Below are positions 35,942-47,890 of a stretch of DNA of 64,000 nt, one piece after another (positions within the stretch are counted from its first letter, which is position 1; each line of letters starts with the position of its first letter). The notes under the pieces were generated by a model that was given only the letters and a program-made list of their open reading frames with translations, made no database searches and was not told the origin of the DNA. The stretch is from Micropruina sonneratiae. GTDB lineage: Bacteria > Actinomycetota > Actinomycetes > Propionibacteriales > Propionibacteriaceae. The stretch spans positions 62,001 through 126,000 of the forward strand of contig NZ_JAPDHX010000003.1 in the NCBI RefSeq assembly GCF_025972045.1, read 5' to 3'. The translations under genes were made by a program, and so were the position numbers.

Positions 35942-37483
35942 ATGAATGACAGCACGGTCGAGATCGGGATGGGCCCGGTGACCCCCGAGCAGGTGGTCGC
36001 CGTCGCACGCCGGGAGGCGAGGGTCGCGCTGGCCCCGGACGCCCTGGCGGCCCTGGCCGCGACCCGCCGTCGGATAGAGGCCCTCGCGGCGTCCGACCGG
36101 CCGGTGTACGGGGTCTCCACCGGGTTCGGCGCGCTGGCCACCCGGCACATCCCGATCGATCGCCGCGCCGACCTGCAACGCAGCCTGATCCGCTCGCACG
36201 CCGCCGGCACCGGGCCCGAGGTCGAGCGCGAGGTGGTCCGGGCGATGATGCTGCTGCGGCTGTCCACCCTCGCGACGGGACGCACCGGCGTCCGGCCCGT
36301 GGTGGCCGAGACCTATGCGGCGTTGCTGAACGCCGGGCTCACCCCGGTGGTGCACGAGTACGGTTCGTTGGGCTGCTCGGGCGACCTGGCGCCGTTGGCG
36401 CACTGCGCGCTGGCGGTGATGGGCGAGGGGTACGTCCGCGACGCCTCCGGTGAGCGACGGCCGAGTGCCGAGGCGCTGGCGGACGCCGGAATCACGCCGG
36501 TCACCTTCGCCGAGAAGGAGGGGCTGGCCCTGATCAACGGCACCGACGGCATGCTCGGCCAGTTGATCCTGGCCGGGCACGACCTGGCCGGCCTGCTGAC
36601 CACCGCCGACATCACCGCCGCGATGAGTGTCGAGGCGCTGCTCGGCACGCCGCGGGTGTTCGCGCCCGACCTGCAGACGCTGCGACCGCAGCCCGGGCAG
36701 GCGGCGGGCGCGCGGGTGATCGCGGCCATGCTGCAGGGCTCGGAGATCGCGGCGTCCCACGCCGTCGACGACTGCCCGATCGTGCAAGACGCCTACTCGC
36801 TGCGCTGCGCGCCCCAGGTCAGCGGCGCCGCCCGCGACACCCTGGCGCACTGCCTGTGGGTGGCAGGCAACGAGTTGGCCGCGGCGATCGACAACCCGGT
36901 GGTGACACTGGACGGCCGGGTCGAGTCCAACGGGAACTTCCACGGTGCCCCGGTCGCCTACGCGCTGGACTTCCTGGCGATCCCGGTGGCCGACGTGGCG
37001 TCCATGAGCGAGCGACGCACCGACCGGCTGCTCGACGTGCGGCGCAGCCATGGGCTGCCGCCGTTCCTGGCCGGCGACCCGGGGGTCGACTCGGGACACA
37101 TGATCCTGCAGTACAGCCAAGCCGGCATCGTGGCGGAGTTGAAGCGGCTGGCGGCGCCGGCGTCGGTGGATTCGATCCCGTCCTCGGCGATGCAGGAGGA
37201 CCACGTGTCGATGGGCTGGCACGCGGCCCGCAAACTGCGCCGGGCCCTCGACGGGCTGGCCCGGGTGCTGGCCGGCGAGGCGCTCAGCGCCGCCCGCGCG
37301 CTCGACCTGCGCGAGCGGCGTCCGGCCCCGGCGACGGCGGCGGTGCGCGACCGCGTCCGCACGGCGGTCGAAGGGCCCGGCCCGGACCGGTTCGTGGCCC
37401 CCGAGCTCGAGGCGGTCGTCGGACTGGTCAAGGCGGGCGCCCTGATCGAGGCCGCCGAGGCGGTGACCGGCCCGCTGGAGTGA
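35942..37483 (+). CDS. hutH: Histidine ammonia-lyase
   Basis: This 513-residue enzyme converts L-histidine to trans-urocanate and ammonia, the first step of the Hut pathway. The MIO-forming tripeptide normally reads Ala-Ser-Gly; here residues 145-147 are Cys-Ser-Gly in YGSLGCSGDLAPL. Other family marks are PVYGVSTGFGALA (55-67), LINGTDGMLGQ, NFHGAPVAYALDF and SQAGIVAELKRL. I chose the ATG at 35942 (AGGGAG upstream). The frame is open farther upstream, but that part has no lyase sequence. It is convergent with an IclR regulator, with hutU and hutI beyond. Confidence 0.95.
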   Translation: MNDSTVEIGMGPVTPEQVVAVARREARVALAPDALAALAATRRRIEALAASDRPVYGVSTGFGALATRHIPIDRRADLQRSLIRSHAAGTGPEVEREVVRAMMLLRLSTLATGRTGVRPVVAETYAALLNAGLTPVVHEYGSLGCSGDLAPLAHCALAVMGEGYVRDASGERRPSAEALADAGITPVTFAEKEGLALINGTDGMLGQLILAGHDLAGLLTTADITAAMSVEALLGTPRVFAPDLQTLRPQPGQAAGARVIAAMLQGSEIAASHAVDDCPIVQDAYSLRCAPQVSGAARDTLAHCLWVAGNELAAAIDNPVVTLDGRVESNGNFHGAPVAYALDFLAIPVADVASMSERRTDRLLDVRRSHGLPPFLAGDPGVDSGHMILQYSQAGIVAELKRLAAPASVDSIPSSAMQEDHVSMGWHAARKLRRALDGLARVLAGEALSAARALDLRERRPAPATAAVRDRVRTAVEGPGPDRFVAPELEAVVGLVKAGALIEAAEAVTGPLE

Positions 37484-37490
37484 CGCCCGG

Positions 37491-37564
37491 CCTGAAATGG
37501 GGACGGTTCCTTTTCAGGCCACGCAGGCAGCGTGGCCTGAAAAAGGAACCGTCCCCATGTCAGG
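37491..37564. repeat. 74-base near-perfect palindrome after hutH
   Basis: The arms 37491-37523 and 37531-37564 match at 32 of 33 positions, with one extra A in the right arm, around a 7-base loop CAGGCAG. Each arm contains GGGGACGGTTCC and TTTTCAGGCC. It lies between convergent genes, so it may serve as a bidirectional terminator, but its length and near identity point to a REP-type extragenic element. Confidence 0.75.
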
Positions 37565-37570
37565 TCACGC

Positions 37571-38344
37571 TCAGTGGAGCCGGCGGGTGATCTCCCTGGC
37601 CCCCTTCATCAGGTGGCCGATCAGGTCCGACGGGTCGCGCAGGGCGACCCGTGAGCGCCAGGTGCAGCTGATCGCCGCCACCGGCTGGCCGTGCAGGTCG
37701 AACACCGGGGCGGCCGCCGATCGCAGCCCGGCCGCGATCAGCTCCACCTCCTCCGACCAGCCCTGGGCCTTCTCCAGGGCCAGCGCCGTGTGCAGTTCGC
37801 CCAGCGAGCGCGGCCCGCGTCCGGTTCTGGAGACGAAGTCGCCGGGCCGGCTGTACAACGCGCGCAGCTGCTCGTCGGGCAGGTGGGCGAGGATCGCCCG
37901 TCCGTTGGCGGTCAGGTGCGCGGGCAGCAGGACGCCGACCGCCGTCACCAACGGCGGCTCGAGTTCGCTCTGCTTGGGCGGGTACTCCTTCAACAGGTAC
38001 AGCGTGCTGGCGCCGCGCAGGATGCCCAGGTGGACGGTGATTCCCGCGGCGGCGGCGACGGTCCGCAACACCGGCCTGGCCAGCCGTTCGAGCTGGTCGT
38101 GCATCGTGAACGCCGACGCCAACCGGTACGCGGCCGCGCCCAGCGCGTACCCCTTCGCCTCGGGCACGTAGACGGTGAAACCGCGCTCGGTCAGCACGGT
38201 GAGAATGTGGTAGACCGACGAGCGCGGCAGGCCCAGATCCCGCGCCATCGTGGACGCCGGCACCGTCCCGGTGCGCTCGGCGAGGTAGCTGAGCAGATCC
38301 AGCGCGCGGCCGACCGCCGGCGAGGTGCTGGATTCGGTGGCCAT
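37571..38344 (-). CDS. IclR-family transcriptional regulator
   Basis: This 257-residue protein has an N-terminal winged helix (about 5-65; VPASTMARDLGLPRSSVYHIL) and a C-terminal IclR effector-binding GAF-like domain. GITVHLGILRGASTLYLLKE, RAILAHLPDEQ and PVAAISCTWRS are recognisable. It sits between hutH and hutU on the opposite strand, so it is a candidate regulator of histidine breakdown that may sense urocanate or a downstream intermediate; this is inferred from position only. Confidence 0.9.
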   Translation of the reverse strand: MATESSTSPAVGRALDLLSYLAERTGTVPASTMARDLGLPRSSVYHILTVLTERGFTVYVPEAKGYALGAAAYRLASAFTMHDQLERLARPVLRTVAAAAGITVHLGILRGASTLYLLKEYPPKQSELEPPLVTAVGVLLPAHLTANGRAILAHLPDEQLRALYSRPGDFVSRTGRGPRSLGELHTALALEKAQGWSEEVELIAAGLRSAAAPVFDLHGQPVAAISCTWRSRVALRDPSDLIGHLMKGAREITRRLH

Positions 38345-38551
38345 TGGACCATCCTGCCGGTCGGTGACCCGCCGCGCACCCTCGGCCCGTAGCGGGGCGG
38401 CTCACCCGTGCACCCGGTGCCACCGCGGGCGCCTGTCTCGGATTCCAGATGTGCCGAACGCCGGCCGTGCGGCGTGCGAACGCCTCACGGAAGCTGGTGG
38501 CGTCACCGATCAGCGGCGGCCCGTCCGCCCCAGAGCCCGCCAGGAGAACCG

Positions 38552-40216
38552 ATGTCAGGACCCCGCCCCGTCCGAGCCCCGCGCGGCGCCGAACTGCGCT
38601 GCCGCGGCTGGCAGCAGGAGGCGGCGCTGCGGATGCTGATGAACAACCTCGACCCGGAGAACGCCGAGCACCCCGACGACCTGGTGGTCTACGGCGGCAC
38701 CGGGCGGGCCGCGCGCTCATGGGAGGCGTTCGACGCGATCGTCCGCACCCTGGAGACGCTGGCCGACGACGAGACGTTGCTGGTGCAGTCGGGCAAGCCG
38801 GTCGGGGTGTTCCGCACCCACGAGTGGTCGCCGCGGGTGCTGATCGCCAACTCGAACCTGGTCGGCGACTGGGCGAACTGGGAGCACTTCCGCGAGCTGG
38901 AGGCCAAGGGGCTGATGATGTACGGCCAGATGACCGCCGGGTCGTGGATCTACATCGGCACCCAGGGCATCCTGCAGGGCACCTTCGAGACCTTTGCCGC
39001 GGTCGCCCGGAAGCGCTTCGGCGGTACCCTGGCCGGCACCATCACGCTCACCGCCGGGCTGGGCGGCATGGGCGGTGCGCAGCCGCTCGCGGTCACCATG
39101 AACGACGGCGTCGCGATCTGCATCGACTGCGATGAGAGCCGCATCGACCGGCGCATCGAACACCGCTACCTGGACGCCAAGGCGTCCGATCTGGACGACG
39201 CGATCGCGCAGGCCAATCAGGCCAAGGCCGACCGGAGTCCGCTGTCGATCGGACTGCTCGGCAACGCCGCCGAACTGGTGCCGGAACTGCTGCGGCGCCA
39301 CCGGGCCGGCGACATCGTCGTCGACGTGGTCACCGACCAGACCTCCGCCCACGACCCGCTCGCCTACCTGCCGCTGGGCTACGAGTTCGCCGACATGAAG
39401 GCCCGCGCCGTGGCCGACCCCGAGGGCTTCACCCGCGATGCACAAGCGGCGATGGCCGCTCACGTGGCCGCCATGGTCGGCTTCCAGGACGCCGGCGCCG
39501 AGGTGTTCGACTACGGCAACTCGATCCGCGACGAGGCCCGCAAGGGCGGTTTCGCCGACGCCTTCGCCTTTCCTGGCTTTGTGCCGGCCTACATCCGGCC
39601 GCTGTTCGAGGAGGGCCTGGGCCCGTTCCGCTGGGCGGCGCTGTCGGGCGATCCCGAGGACATCCGCCGCACCGACGCCGCGATCCTGGAGCTGTTCCCC
39701 GAGAACGAGCACCTGAGGCGCTGGATCACCATGGCGCAGCAGAAGGTGGCGTTCCAGGGGCTGCCGGCCCGGATCTGCTGGCTGGGCTACGGCGAACGGC
39801 ATCGCGCCGGGCTGAAGTTCAACGAGATGGTGGCCGCCGGCGAGGTCGGTCCGATCGCCATCGGTCGCGACCACCTCGATTCCGGTTCGGTCGCCTCGCC
39901 CTACCGCGAGACCGAGGCGATGCTCGACGGCACGGACGCCGTGGCCGACTGGCCGTTGCTGAACGCCCTGGTCAACACGGCTTCGGGGGCGTCCTGGGTC
40001 AGCATCCACCACGGCGGTGGGGTCGGCATGGGCCGCTCGATCCACGCCGGGCAGGTGTGCGTCGCCGACGGCACCGATCTGGCCGCGGCCAAGCTCGAGC
40101 GGGTGCTCACCAACGACCCTGGCATGGGCGTCATCCGGCACGTCGACGCCGGCTACCCCCACGCGGCCAACGTCGCCCGCGAGCGCGGCGTCCGGGTGCC
40201 GATGCTGGAAGGCTGA
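38552..40216 (+). CDS. hutU: Urocanate hydratase
   Basis: This 554-residue NAD-dependent enzyme converts urocanate to 4-imidazolone-5-propionate. Typical parts are [20 protein letters not shown] near the N-terminus, [16 protein letters not shown] and [33 protein letters not shown] (NAD region) and [15 protein letters not shown] (catalytic Cys and loop) follow. I chose the ATG at 38552 with AGGAGAA upstream. It starts four bases before hutI begins its own operon partner. The region upstream (38345-38551) is shared with the IclR promoter. Confidence 0.97.
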   Translation: MSGPRPVRAPRGAELRCRGWQQEAALRMLMNNLDPENAEHPDDLVVYGGTGRAARSWEAFDAIVRTLETLADDETLLVQSGKPVGVFRTHEWSPRVLIANSNLVGDWANWEHFRELEAKGLMMYGQMTAGSWIYIGTQGILQGTFETFAAVARKRFGGTLAGTITLTAGLGGMGGAQPLAVTMNDGVAICIDCDESRIDRRIEHRYLDAKASDLDDAIAQANQAKADRSPLSIGLLGNAAELVPELLRRHRAGDIVVDVVTDQTSAHDPLAYLPLGYEFADMKARAVADPEGFTRDAQAAMAAHVAAMVGFQDAGAEVFDYGNSIRDEARKGGFADAFAFPGFVPAYIRPLFEEGLGPFRWAALSGDPEDIRRTDAAILELFPENEHLRRWITMAQQKVAFQGLPARICWLGYGERHRAGLKFNEMVAAGEVGPIAIGRDHLDSGSVASPYRETEAMLDGTDAVADWPLLNALVNTASGASWVSIHHGGGVGMGRSIHAGQVCVADGTDLAAAKLERVLTNDPGMGVIRHVDAGYPHAANVARERGVRVPMLEG

Positions 40217-40220
40217 GCCG

Positions 40221-41384
40221 ATGAGCCTGCTGGTCGACAACATCGGGTCGCTGGTCACCAACGACCCCGTCCACGGCGATCGGCTCGGCGTGATCCCCGA
40301 CGCCGCGGTGCTCGTCGACGGCGATCGGATCGCCTGGGTCGGGCCGCGCACGCAGGCCGACCGCGGTGTCGACGAGGTGCTGGACGCCGGCGGTGCGGCG
40401 GTGGTGCCGGGGTTCGTCGAGAGTCACAGCCACCTGGTGTTCGCCGGTGACCGGGCGGAGGAGTTCGCCGCCCGGATGGCGGGGGAGCGCTACGCCGCGG
40501 GCGGCATCCGCTCGACCCTGGCGGCCACCCGGGCAGCCACCGACGCCGAGCTGCACGCCAACGTCGCCCGGCTGCGCGCCGAGTACCTGGCGCAGGGCAC
40601 CACCACGGTTGAGATCAAGTCCGGCTACGGCCAGACCGTGCCTGACGAGCGCCGGTCCCTCGAGGTCGCCGGTAGCCACACGCCGTTCACGACCCTGCTG
40701 GCGGCGCACGTGGTGCCGCCCGAGTTCGGAGGCCGTCCGGACGCCTACGTGGCTCTGGTGATCGACGAGCTGATTCCCGCGTGCGCGCCGCTGGCGTCCT
40801 GGATCGACGTGTTCTGCGAGATCGGCGCCTTCGACGCCGACCAGTCCCGGGCGGTGCTGACCGCCGGGCAACGCGCCGGGCTCGGCGTCCGGGTGCACGG
40901 CAACCAGTTGCACCAGGGCCCCGGCATCCAGCTGGCCGTCGAGTTGGGGGCGGCGTCGGTCGACCACGTCTGCCACGCCGACGACGCCGACATCGGGGCA
41001 CTGGCCGGCTCCGGCACAGTGGCGACGCTGTTGCCGGCCGCGGACTTCTCCACCCGCAACCGCTACCCGGACGCCCGCCGGCTCTGGGACGCCGGGGTCA
41101 CCGTGGCGCTGGGCGCCGACTGCAACCCGGGCACGTCCTACACCACCTCGCTGCCGTTCGTGATCGCGCTGGCGGTGCGGGAGTTGCACCTGACCCCCGA
41201 CGAGGCGGTGTGGGCCGCGACCCGCGGCGGGGCGCTCGCCCTGCAGCGCGACGACCTGGGCGTCCTGCGACCGGGTGCGGTCGCCGATCTGGTGGTGCTG
41301 GACGCCCCCAGCCACCTGCACCTGGCCTACCGGCCCGGCGTCCCGCTGGTGCGCAGCGTGGTCAAGGACGGACGCCTGGCCTGA
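40221..41384 (+). CDS. hutI: Imidazolonepropionase
   Basis: This 387-residue metal-dependent amidohydrolase opens the imidazolone ring to give N-formimino-L-glutamate. The metal motif is [20 protein letters not shown], and [41 protein letters not shown] and [12 protein letters not shown] follow as in the family. It starts 4 bases after hutU, so the two form an operon. The last step (hutF or hutG type) is not in the window. Confidence 0.97.
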   Translation: MSLLVDNIGSLVTNDPVHGDRLGVIPDAAVLVDGDRIAWVGPRTQADRGVDEVLDAGGAAVVPGFVESHSHLVFAGDRAEEFAARMAGERYAAGGIRSTLAATRAATDAELHANVARLRAEYLAQGTTTVEIKSGYGQTVPDERRSLEVAGSHTPFTTLLAAHVVPPEFGGRPDAYVALVIDELIPACAPLASWIDVFCEIGAFDADQSRAVLTAGQRAGLGVRVHGNQLHQGPGIQLAVELGAASVDHVCHADDADIGALAGSGTVATLLPAADFSTRNRYPDARRLWDAGVTVALGADCNPGTSYTTSLPFVIALAVRELHLTPDEAVWAATRGGALALQRDDLGVLRPGAVADLVVLDAPSHLHLAYRPGVPLVRSVVKDGRLA

Positions 41385-41405
41385 GCCGCGGCCCGTCCGG
41401 CGACC

Positions 41406-41735
41406 TCAGCGCTTCTCGCAGGCCACGCCGTCCTTGTCGCGGTCGAGGCCGCTGTTGTTGGCCATGGCCTTCTTGTAGATGGCGGTCGACCGCTTGAAGG
41501 TGGTCACCGGCTTGGACTTGCCGCTGACCTTGTCCTTGGCGCCCTTCTTGCCGACGCCGTGCTTGTACTTCGCGTTGAACGCGGTGCAGTTCTTGTAGAC
41601 GCCGGTCTTACCGCTCGGGGCGGCCGCCCCGACCAGACTCGGCTGTGCAGCCACGGCGTCGCCCGGCCCGGCGGCGGCCAGCGGCAGCAGCAGGACGCTG
41701 CCGAACGCGACGGAAGCGATGATCTTTCGCACCAT
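41406..41735 (-). CDS. Secreted excalibur calcium-binding domain protein
   Basis: This 109-residue protein has a signal peptide (KIIASVAFGSVLLLPLAAAG), a short spacer, and a C-terminal excalibur domain. It has the usual YKNCTAFNAKYKHGVGK start, a middle YKKAMANNSG and the end LDRDKDGVACEK. The DxDxDGxxCE loop binds calcium and the two cysteines flank the domain. It is probably extracellular; role unknown. GGGGGGA precedes the ATG. It is convergent with hutI. Confidence 0.9.
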   Translation of the reverse strand: MVRKIIASVAFGSVLLLPLAAAGPGDAVAAQPSLVGAAAPSGKTGVYKNCTAFNAKYKHGVGKKGAKDKVSGKSKPVTTFKRSTAIYKKAMANNSGLDRDKDGVACEKR

Positions 41736-41919
41736 GTGATTCCCCCCAGAACCGGCGCCCGGAGAGTTCGCGGGCGTCGGTTTCGATGGTACGAAACGGC
41801 GGTCGTCGGGCGCCAACGCCATCGGTCACCCTCAGGAGTGACCGCGCGAGGTGCCCACGGCGCCGACGGCCGGCGTCAGGGTCTCGCCCCGGGCGCCGGC
41901 CGCTGCCTGGAACCCGGCC

Positions 41920-43719
41920 TCAGCGGTTGCCGGAGCGCCCGGTGCTGGTGCTGTTCGACGGGATGTCGGCGGTGGTGTCGGCCAGCACCACCAGCTGCCC
42001 GGCAGTCAGCCCGTCGGTGATCTCGACCCAGCCGGCACCGACGGCGCCGGTGGTGACCTGCACGGTGGACGCCGTGTCGGCCCCGGCGCTGTCCACCACG
42101 CTCACCGTGGCGGCGTCGGTCCCGGTGGGGGTGACGGCCGAGGCCGGCACCCGGACGACGTTGCTGGCCGACTGCACCGGGATGTCGACGGTCGCCTTCG
42201 AGCCCGAGGCGAGCAGCGCGTCCGGATCCGAGATCGTCACCGAGGTGCTGTAGGTCGGAGAATCGCCGGAGGTGCCGCTCGTCTCGACCGCGCTGATCGA
42301 GGTGATGGTGCCGGTCAGGGTGGTGGTCGAACCGGCCGGCGTGACGGTGACCTCCTGCCCGGCTGCGATCAGGGTGCGGGTCTTCAACGGCAACTCGAAG
42401 GTGGCCTGGGCGTTGCCCTTGCCCACGATGGTGATCGTGCCCGAGTCGTCGCCGGCCGCCATGTCCACGGCGCCCACGGTGCCCGAGATCGGGGAGGCCA
42501 GCTCGGCGTCGGCCAGGTCGTCCTCGGCCTCCTGCAGGGCCTGCTCGGCCTCCAGCAGCTTGGCCTTGGCCGAGGCCACCTGCGACGCGCTCACGGTGGT
42601 AGTGGAGCCGCTCGACCTCGACGAAGCGGAGGAACTGCTGCCCGACGACGACGTGCCCGACGACGTGCCGGACGACGATCCGCGCGACGTCGTGGTGCCC
42701 GAGGTCCCCTTGGAACCCGCGGACGACCCGGTGCTGACCAGCCGGTTCACCGTCGCCTGCAGCGCCTGGGTGGCCAGGTTGACCTCCGCCCGGGCGTCGC
42801 CACAGGCCTTGAGCTCGGCGGTGCTGGGGTCGTTGCTCTCGATCGTGTCGGACTGGTTCTTGATGACGCCCGACGAGGCGGACGCCGTGGCCGACTCGGT
42901 GGCGCTCTCCGACGGGCTCGGGGAGGCGCTGGCTTCGTCGGTCGGTGACGACGACGCGCTGGGCGTGGCCGTCGCCGTCGGGTCGGCTGAGCCGGTCGGC
43001 TCGGCCGACGCGGTGGGGCTGGCGGACGCCGACGCCGAGGCGCTGGGGCTGGCCGACGGGTCAGGATCGGTGTCGGAGAAACTGCCGAAGACCGGCTCGC
43101 ACGCCGTCTGCTCGGCGCTCACCGCGTCCGTGACCCGCTTGGTCGCGGCGACCAGGGCGGTGGGGTCGATGGTGACGCCCGAGGACGTGCCACCCGAACC
43201 GGAACCACCGGAACTGGAACCACCCGAACTGGAACCAACCGAACTGGAACCAACCGAACTGGAACCATCGGAGCTCGAGCCCGACGAGCTGCTTCCTCCG
43301 GAGCCGGAACCACCCGAGCCGGAGCCCGTCCCGCTCGAGGTGCTGGAGGGATTCTCCGCCGAATACAGCGACGCCTTGGCCTCGGCCACCGTCGTCTCGG
43401 CCTCGAGCACCGCCAGTTGCAGCGGGCCCTTCTTCAGCACGGCCAAGAGGTCGCCCGCACGCACGGTGTCACCCACCGCGACCGTGACCGACCGGATGGT
43501 GCCGTCCACCGCGAACGACGCCTCGGCGGTGTTGGTCCGGGTGATGCTGCCGCTGGTGCTGTAGGTCTGGGTGACGTCACCCGTACCGACGACGGCCGTC
43601 ACGTACCGGTTCGAGCCCGACGTGGACGCCATCGCTGCGGTCAGTCCGGCGCCGGCGACCACGGCCAGCGCGGTGCCGGCGATGATCACCCCGCGGACGC
43701 GTGGGTTGATTGCCATCAT
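41920..43719 (-). CDS. Membrane-fusion adaptor (HlyD/MacA-like) with a long Ser/Gly-rich insert
   Basis: This 599-residue protein has an N-terminal membrane segment (GVIIAGTALAVVAGAGLTAA) and an HlyD/lipoyl-like first half (VDGTIRSVTVAVGDTVRAGD followed by LLAVLKKGP). Two low-complexity stretches replace the expected coiled-coil: Ser/Gly at about 125-185 and Ser/Ala/Pro at about 225-290. A second hairpin half (AKAKLLEAEQALQEAEDDLA then ASPISGTVGAV) and beta domains follow. It overlaps the permease stop by 4 bases (ATGA) and has GAGGAG upstream. It is the second adaptor in this operon and probably helps export a hydrophobic compound. Confidence 0.82.
   Translation of the reverse strand: MMAINPRVRGVIIAGTALAVVAGAGLTAAMASTSGSNRYVTAVVGTGDVTQTYSTSGSITRTNTAEASFAVDGTIRSVTVAVGDTVRAGDLLAVLKKGPLQLAVLEAETTVAEAKASLYSAENPSSTSSGTGSGSGGSGSGGSSSSGSSSDGSSSVGSSSVGSSSGGSSSGGSGSGGTSSGVTIDPTALVAATKRVTDAVSAEQTACEPVFGSFSDTDPDPSASPSASASASASPTASAEPTGSADPTATATPSASSSPTDEASASPSPSESATESATASASSGVIKNQSDTIESNDPSTAELKACGDARAEVNLATQALQATVNRLVSTGSSAGSKGTSGTTTSRGSSSGTSSGTSSSGSSSSASSRSSGSTTTVSASQVASAKAKLLEAEQALQEAEDDLADAELASPISGTVGAVDMAAGDDSGTITIVGKGNAQATFELPLKTRTLIAAGQEVTVTPAGSTTTLTGTITSISAVETSGTSGDSPTYSTSVTISDPDALLASGSKATVDIPVQSASNVVRVPASAVTPTGTDAATVSVVDSAGADTASTVQVTTGAVGAGWVEITDGLTAGQLVVLADTTADIPSNSTSTGRSGNR
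43186..43290 (-). repeat. 15-base tandem repeats in the adaptor gene
   Basis: About five or six imperfect copies of a 15-base unit (form GGAACCACCCGAACT) lie in the Ser/Gly-rich insert and encode GSSSV or GSSSG units. Such repeats can change copy number by slippage, which would vary the linker length between strains. Confidence 0.7.
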
Positions 43720-44944
43720 TCGCTCCTCAGGGCGTCGATCGGGGCCAGCTTGGCGGCCCGCGACGCCGGGTAGACGCCCGCGACCAGGCCGATGCCGAGA
43801 GACACCACCAGGGCGAGCAGGGTGACGGGGACCGAGACGGCCACGTCGATCGACAGGGTCAGGGTCAGGATCGCCGCACCGACGACGCCGATGGTGACGC
43901 CGAGCACACCACCCAGCGTGCCGAGGATGCCCGCCTCGACCAGGAACTGCCGGCGGATCACCGCCGGCGTCGCGCCGAGCGCCTTGCGCAGGCCGATCTC
44001 GCGGACCCGTTCGCTGACCGAGACCAGCATGATGTTCATCACGCCGATGCCGCCGACCAGCAGCGAGATTCCCGCGACGCCGCCGAGCAGCAGGGTGAGC
44101 ACCCCGCTGACCGAGGTGGCGGTCTCGACCAGGGACGCCTGGGTGCTGACCGAGAAGTCGGCGTCGTCGCTGGTCACCTGATGCGCGGCGAGCAGGGCGG
44201 TCTGCACCTGCTGATAGGCCGCGGACAGGCTGTCGGCGTCCTTACCGGACAGGTAGATCGACGAGACGCTGTTGACGCTGGTCGAGGTGGACAGCCGGTT
44301 CGCGAACGTGGTCAGCGGCACCAGTACGGTGTCGTCCTCGTTGCTGGACAGCGAGGACCCCGCCTCGGCGAGCACGCCGATGACGGTGAACGACTGGCCG
44401 TTGATGCTGACGCTCTGCCCGATCGGATTGACGCTGCTGAACAGTTCCGTCGCCGTCTCGGAGCCGATCACCGCGACGCTCTGCGCGCTGTCGACCTCGG
44501 AGGTCGAGAAGAACCGGCCGGACGCCACCTCGCGGGCGCGCACCGTCTGCCAGTCCGGCACGGTGCCGACCACGGTCGAGGTCCAGGTCGTGGACGACGA
44601 CTGCAGCGAGCCGGACACGCTCGAGATGGGCGCCACCGCGGCAATGTCGGGCGCCACCGTCGGATCGGCCAGCATGGCGGCGTCCGCCGTGGTGAGGGTG
44701 GACGCCGCACCACCGCCGCCGCGGAAACCACCGGACGTGGTCGTCTGGCTGGGCGAGACGATGATCATGTTCGAGCCCAGCGCATTGATCTGGCTGGTGA
44801 TCTGCTGCTGGGTGCCCTGCCCGAGTCCGACGGTCAGCATCACCGCGGCGATGCCGATCAGGATGCCGAGCATGGTCAGCAGGGACCGCATCCGCCGGGC
44901 GTTGAGCGCAGCGACGGCGGTCTTGATGGTTTCGGACCATTCCA

Positions 44945-44948
<4 letters not shown>
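43716..44948 (-). CDS. MacB-like ABC transporter permease (FtsX domain)
   Basis: This 410-residue protein starts with [21 protein letters not shown] and [20 protein letters not shown], one N-terminal helix, then a MacB_PCD extracytoplasmic domain (about 50-270). Three C-terminal transmembrane helices form an FtsX domain ([20 protein letters not shown] followed by IGLRKALGA). This matches MacB-type mechanotransmission permeases. It overlaps both neighbours by 4 bases. With the ATPase and two adaptors it would export a substrate from the membrane or its outer face. Confidence 0.92.
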
Positions 44949-46983
<2,035 letters not shown>

Positions 46984-47073
46984 GAATTGGGTCTCCTCAG
47001 CGATTGCGCTTCGACGCTAGGAAACCGACCTGTGTGTTCGCTGTGGTCAGCTGTGGGCAGGGCTGTGGGGGCC

Positions 47074-47712
47074 TCAGAGGCCGAGCAGCTCCAGCAGCCC
47101 CGGGTCGCTCAGGGACGCCCCCAGGAAGTCGGCATCATCGGGATCACAAGGGCCGGAGGGCACCATCACCACGTACATCCCGGCCGCGCGGGCCGCGGCG
47201 GCGCCGGTGCGGGAATCCTCGATGCCCACCGTCGTCGCGGGCCGGACGCCGAGCAGCTCGCAGGCGCGCAGGTAGACGTCCGGCGCCGGTTTGGACGCCG
47301 CCACCTCGCTCGCCGACACCGACACCGGCACCAGTTCGCCCAGGCCGGACGCCGCCAGCGACAGATCCAGCAGGTCGCGCGGGGTGTTGCTGGCGACCGC
47401 GAACGGCACCCGGAGGCGTCCGAGCAGGTCGACCGCGCCCGGCATCGGCTCGGAGCCGGCCGCCAGTTCGTCGCGGGCCCTGGCCAGCAGGTCGGCCAGC
47501 ACCCGCGGCTGCGGTTCGTCGAAATAGTCGGCCATGATCGCCGCGGTGGTCTCGACGGCGGTGCCCAGGAACAGTGCCCGTTCGGTGTCGCCGTAGGGGA
47601 CGCCGCGGCTGGTGAACATCGACCGCTCGGCCACCCCCCACGGCTTCTCGGTGTCGGCCAGCAGGCCGTCGAAGTCGAACACCACGGCTCGCACGGGGTC
47701 GGGTCGCTGCAT
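47074..47712 (-). CDS. HAD-superfamily hydrolase (beta-phosphoglucomutase/phosphatase-like)
   Basis: This 212-residue protein has motif I VFDFDGLLADTE (about 10-21), motif II VASNTPRDLL, a motif III lysine in ASKPAPDVYL, and motif IV VGIEDSRTG. A helical cap (residues about 22-85) places it in the subclass I group with phosphoglycolate phosphatase and beta-phosphoglucomutase. The substrate is unknown. The ATG at 47712 has a leaderless-type -10 upstream. It diverges from the riboswitch-controlled genes. Confidence 0.88.
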   Translation of the reverse strand: MQRPDPVRAVVFDFDGLLADTEKPWGVAERSMFTSRGVPYGDTERALFLGTAVETTAAIMADYFDEPQPRVLADLLARARDELAAGSEPMPGAVDLLGRLRVPFAVASNTPRDLLDLSLAASGLGELVPVSVSASEVAASKPAPDVYLRACELLGVRPATTVGIEDSRTGAAAARAAGMYVVMVPSGPCDPDDADFLGASLSDPGLLELLGL

Positions 47713-47719
47713 GGGCCCG

Positions 47720-47725
47720 ACCCTA
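47720..47725 (-). promoter_or_regulatory. Candidate -10 element, leaderless promoter of the HAD gene
   Basis: The minus strand reads TAGGGT seven bases before the ATG. This fits TANNNT and a transcription start at the initiation codon. No Shine-Dalgarno sequence is present. Confidence 0.45.
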
Positions 47726-47744
47726 TCCAGCGGCGGGGTGGTAC

Positions 47745-47750
47745 TAGACT
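47745..47750 (+). promoter_or_regulatory. Candidate -10 element for the FMN-riboswitch transcript
   Basis: TAGACT lies ten bases before the riboswitch 5' strand (47761). Transcription starting near 47757 would make an RNA that opens directly with the aptamer, as expected. Confidence 0.4.
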
Positions 47751-47760
47751 GTGCGCGATT

Positions 47761-47882
47761 CGTGCTCCGGGGTCGGTGTAAGTCCGAACCGGCGGTGACA
47801 GTCCGCGACCCGCTGCCCAGGCAGCGGTTGATCCGGTGGAATTCCGGGACCGACGGTGAAAGTCCGGATGGGAGGCAGCACG
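47761..47882 (+). promoter_or_regulatory. FMN riboswitch (RFN element)
   Basis: This matches the RFN aptamer closely. The outer P1 helix pairs CGTGCT (47761-47766) with AGCACG (47877-47882). Internal hallmarks are GGGGTCGGTG, ACCGGCGGTGACAGTCC, the GGTTGATCCGGTGGAATTCC region, CCGGGACCGACGGTG and AAAGTCCGGATGGGAGGC. FMN binding normally turns genes off. The downstream genes are a permease and a binding protein, so the regulated function should be uptake of riboflavin or a precursor. Confidence 0.96.
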
Positions 47883-47890
47883 GGTGACTC

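Noticed and set aside
37491-37564. The hutH palindrome as an insertion-sequence terminal repeat
   Set aside because: There is no room for a transposase between the arms (7-base loop) and no target duplication that I can see.
43186-43290. CRISPR-like array
   Set aside because: The 15-base units are directly adjacent with no spacers and lie within a coding frame.
42272-43564. 430-codon plus-strand frame opposite the second adaptor
   Set aside because: It is the complement of a Ser/Gly-rich coding region; its Glu/Leu/Pro repeats come from the 15-base repeats, and the adaptor on the other strand has clear domains.
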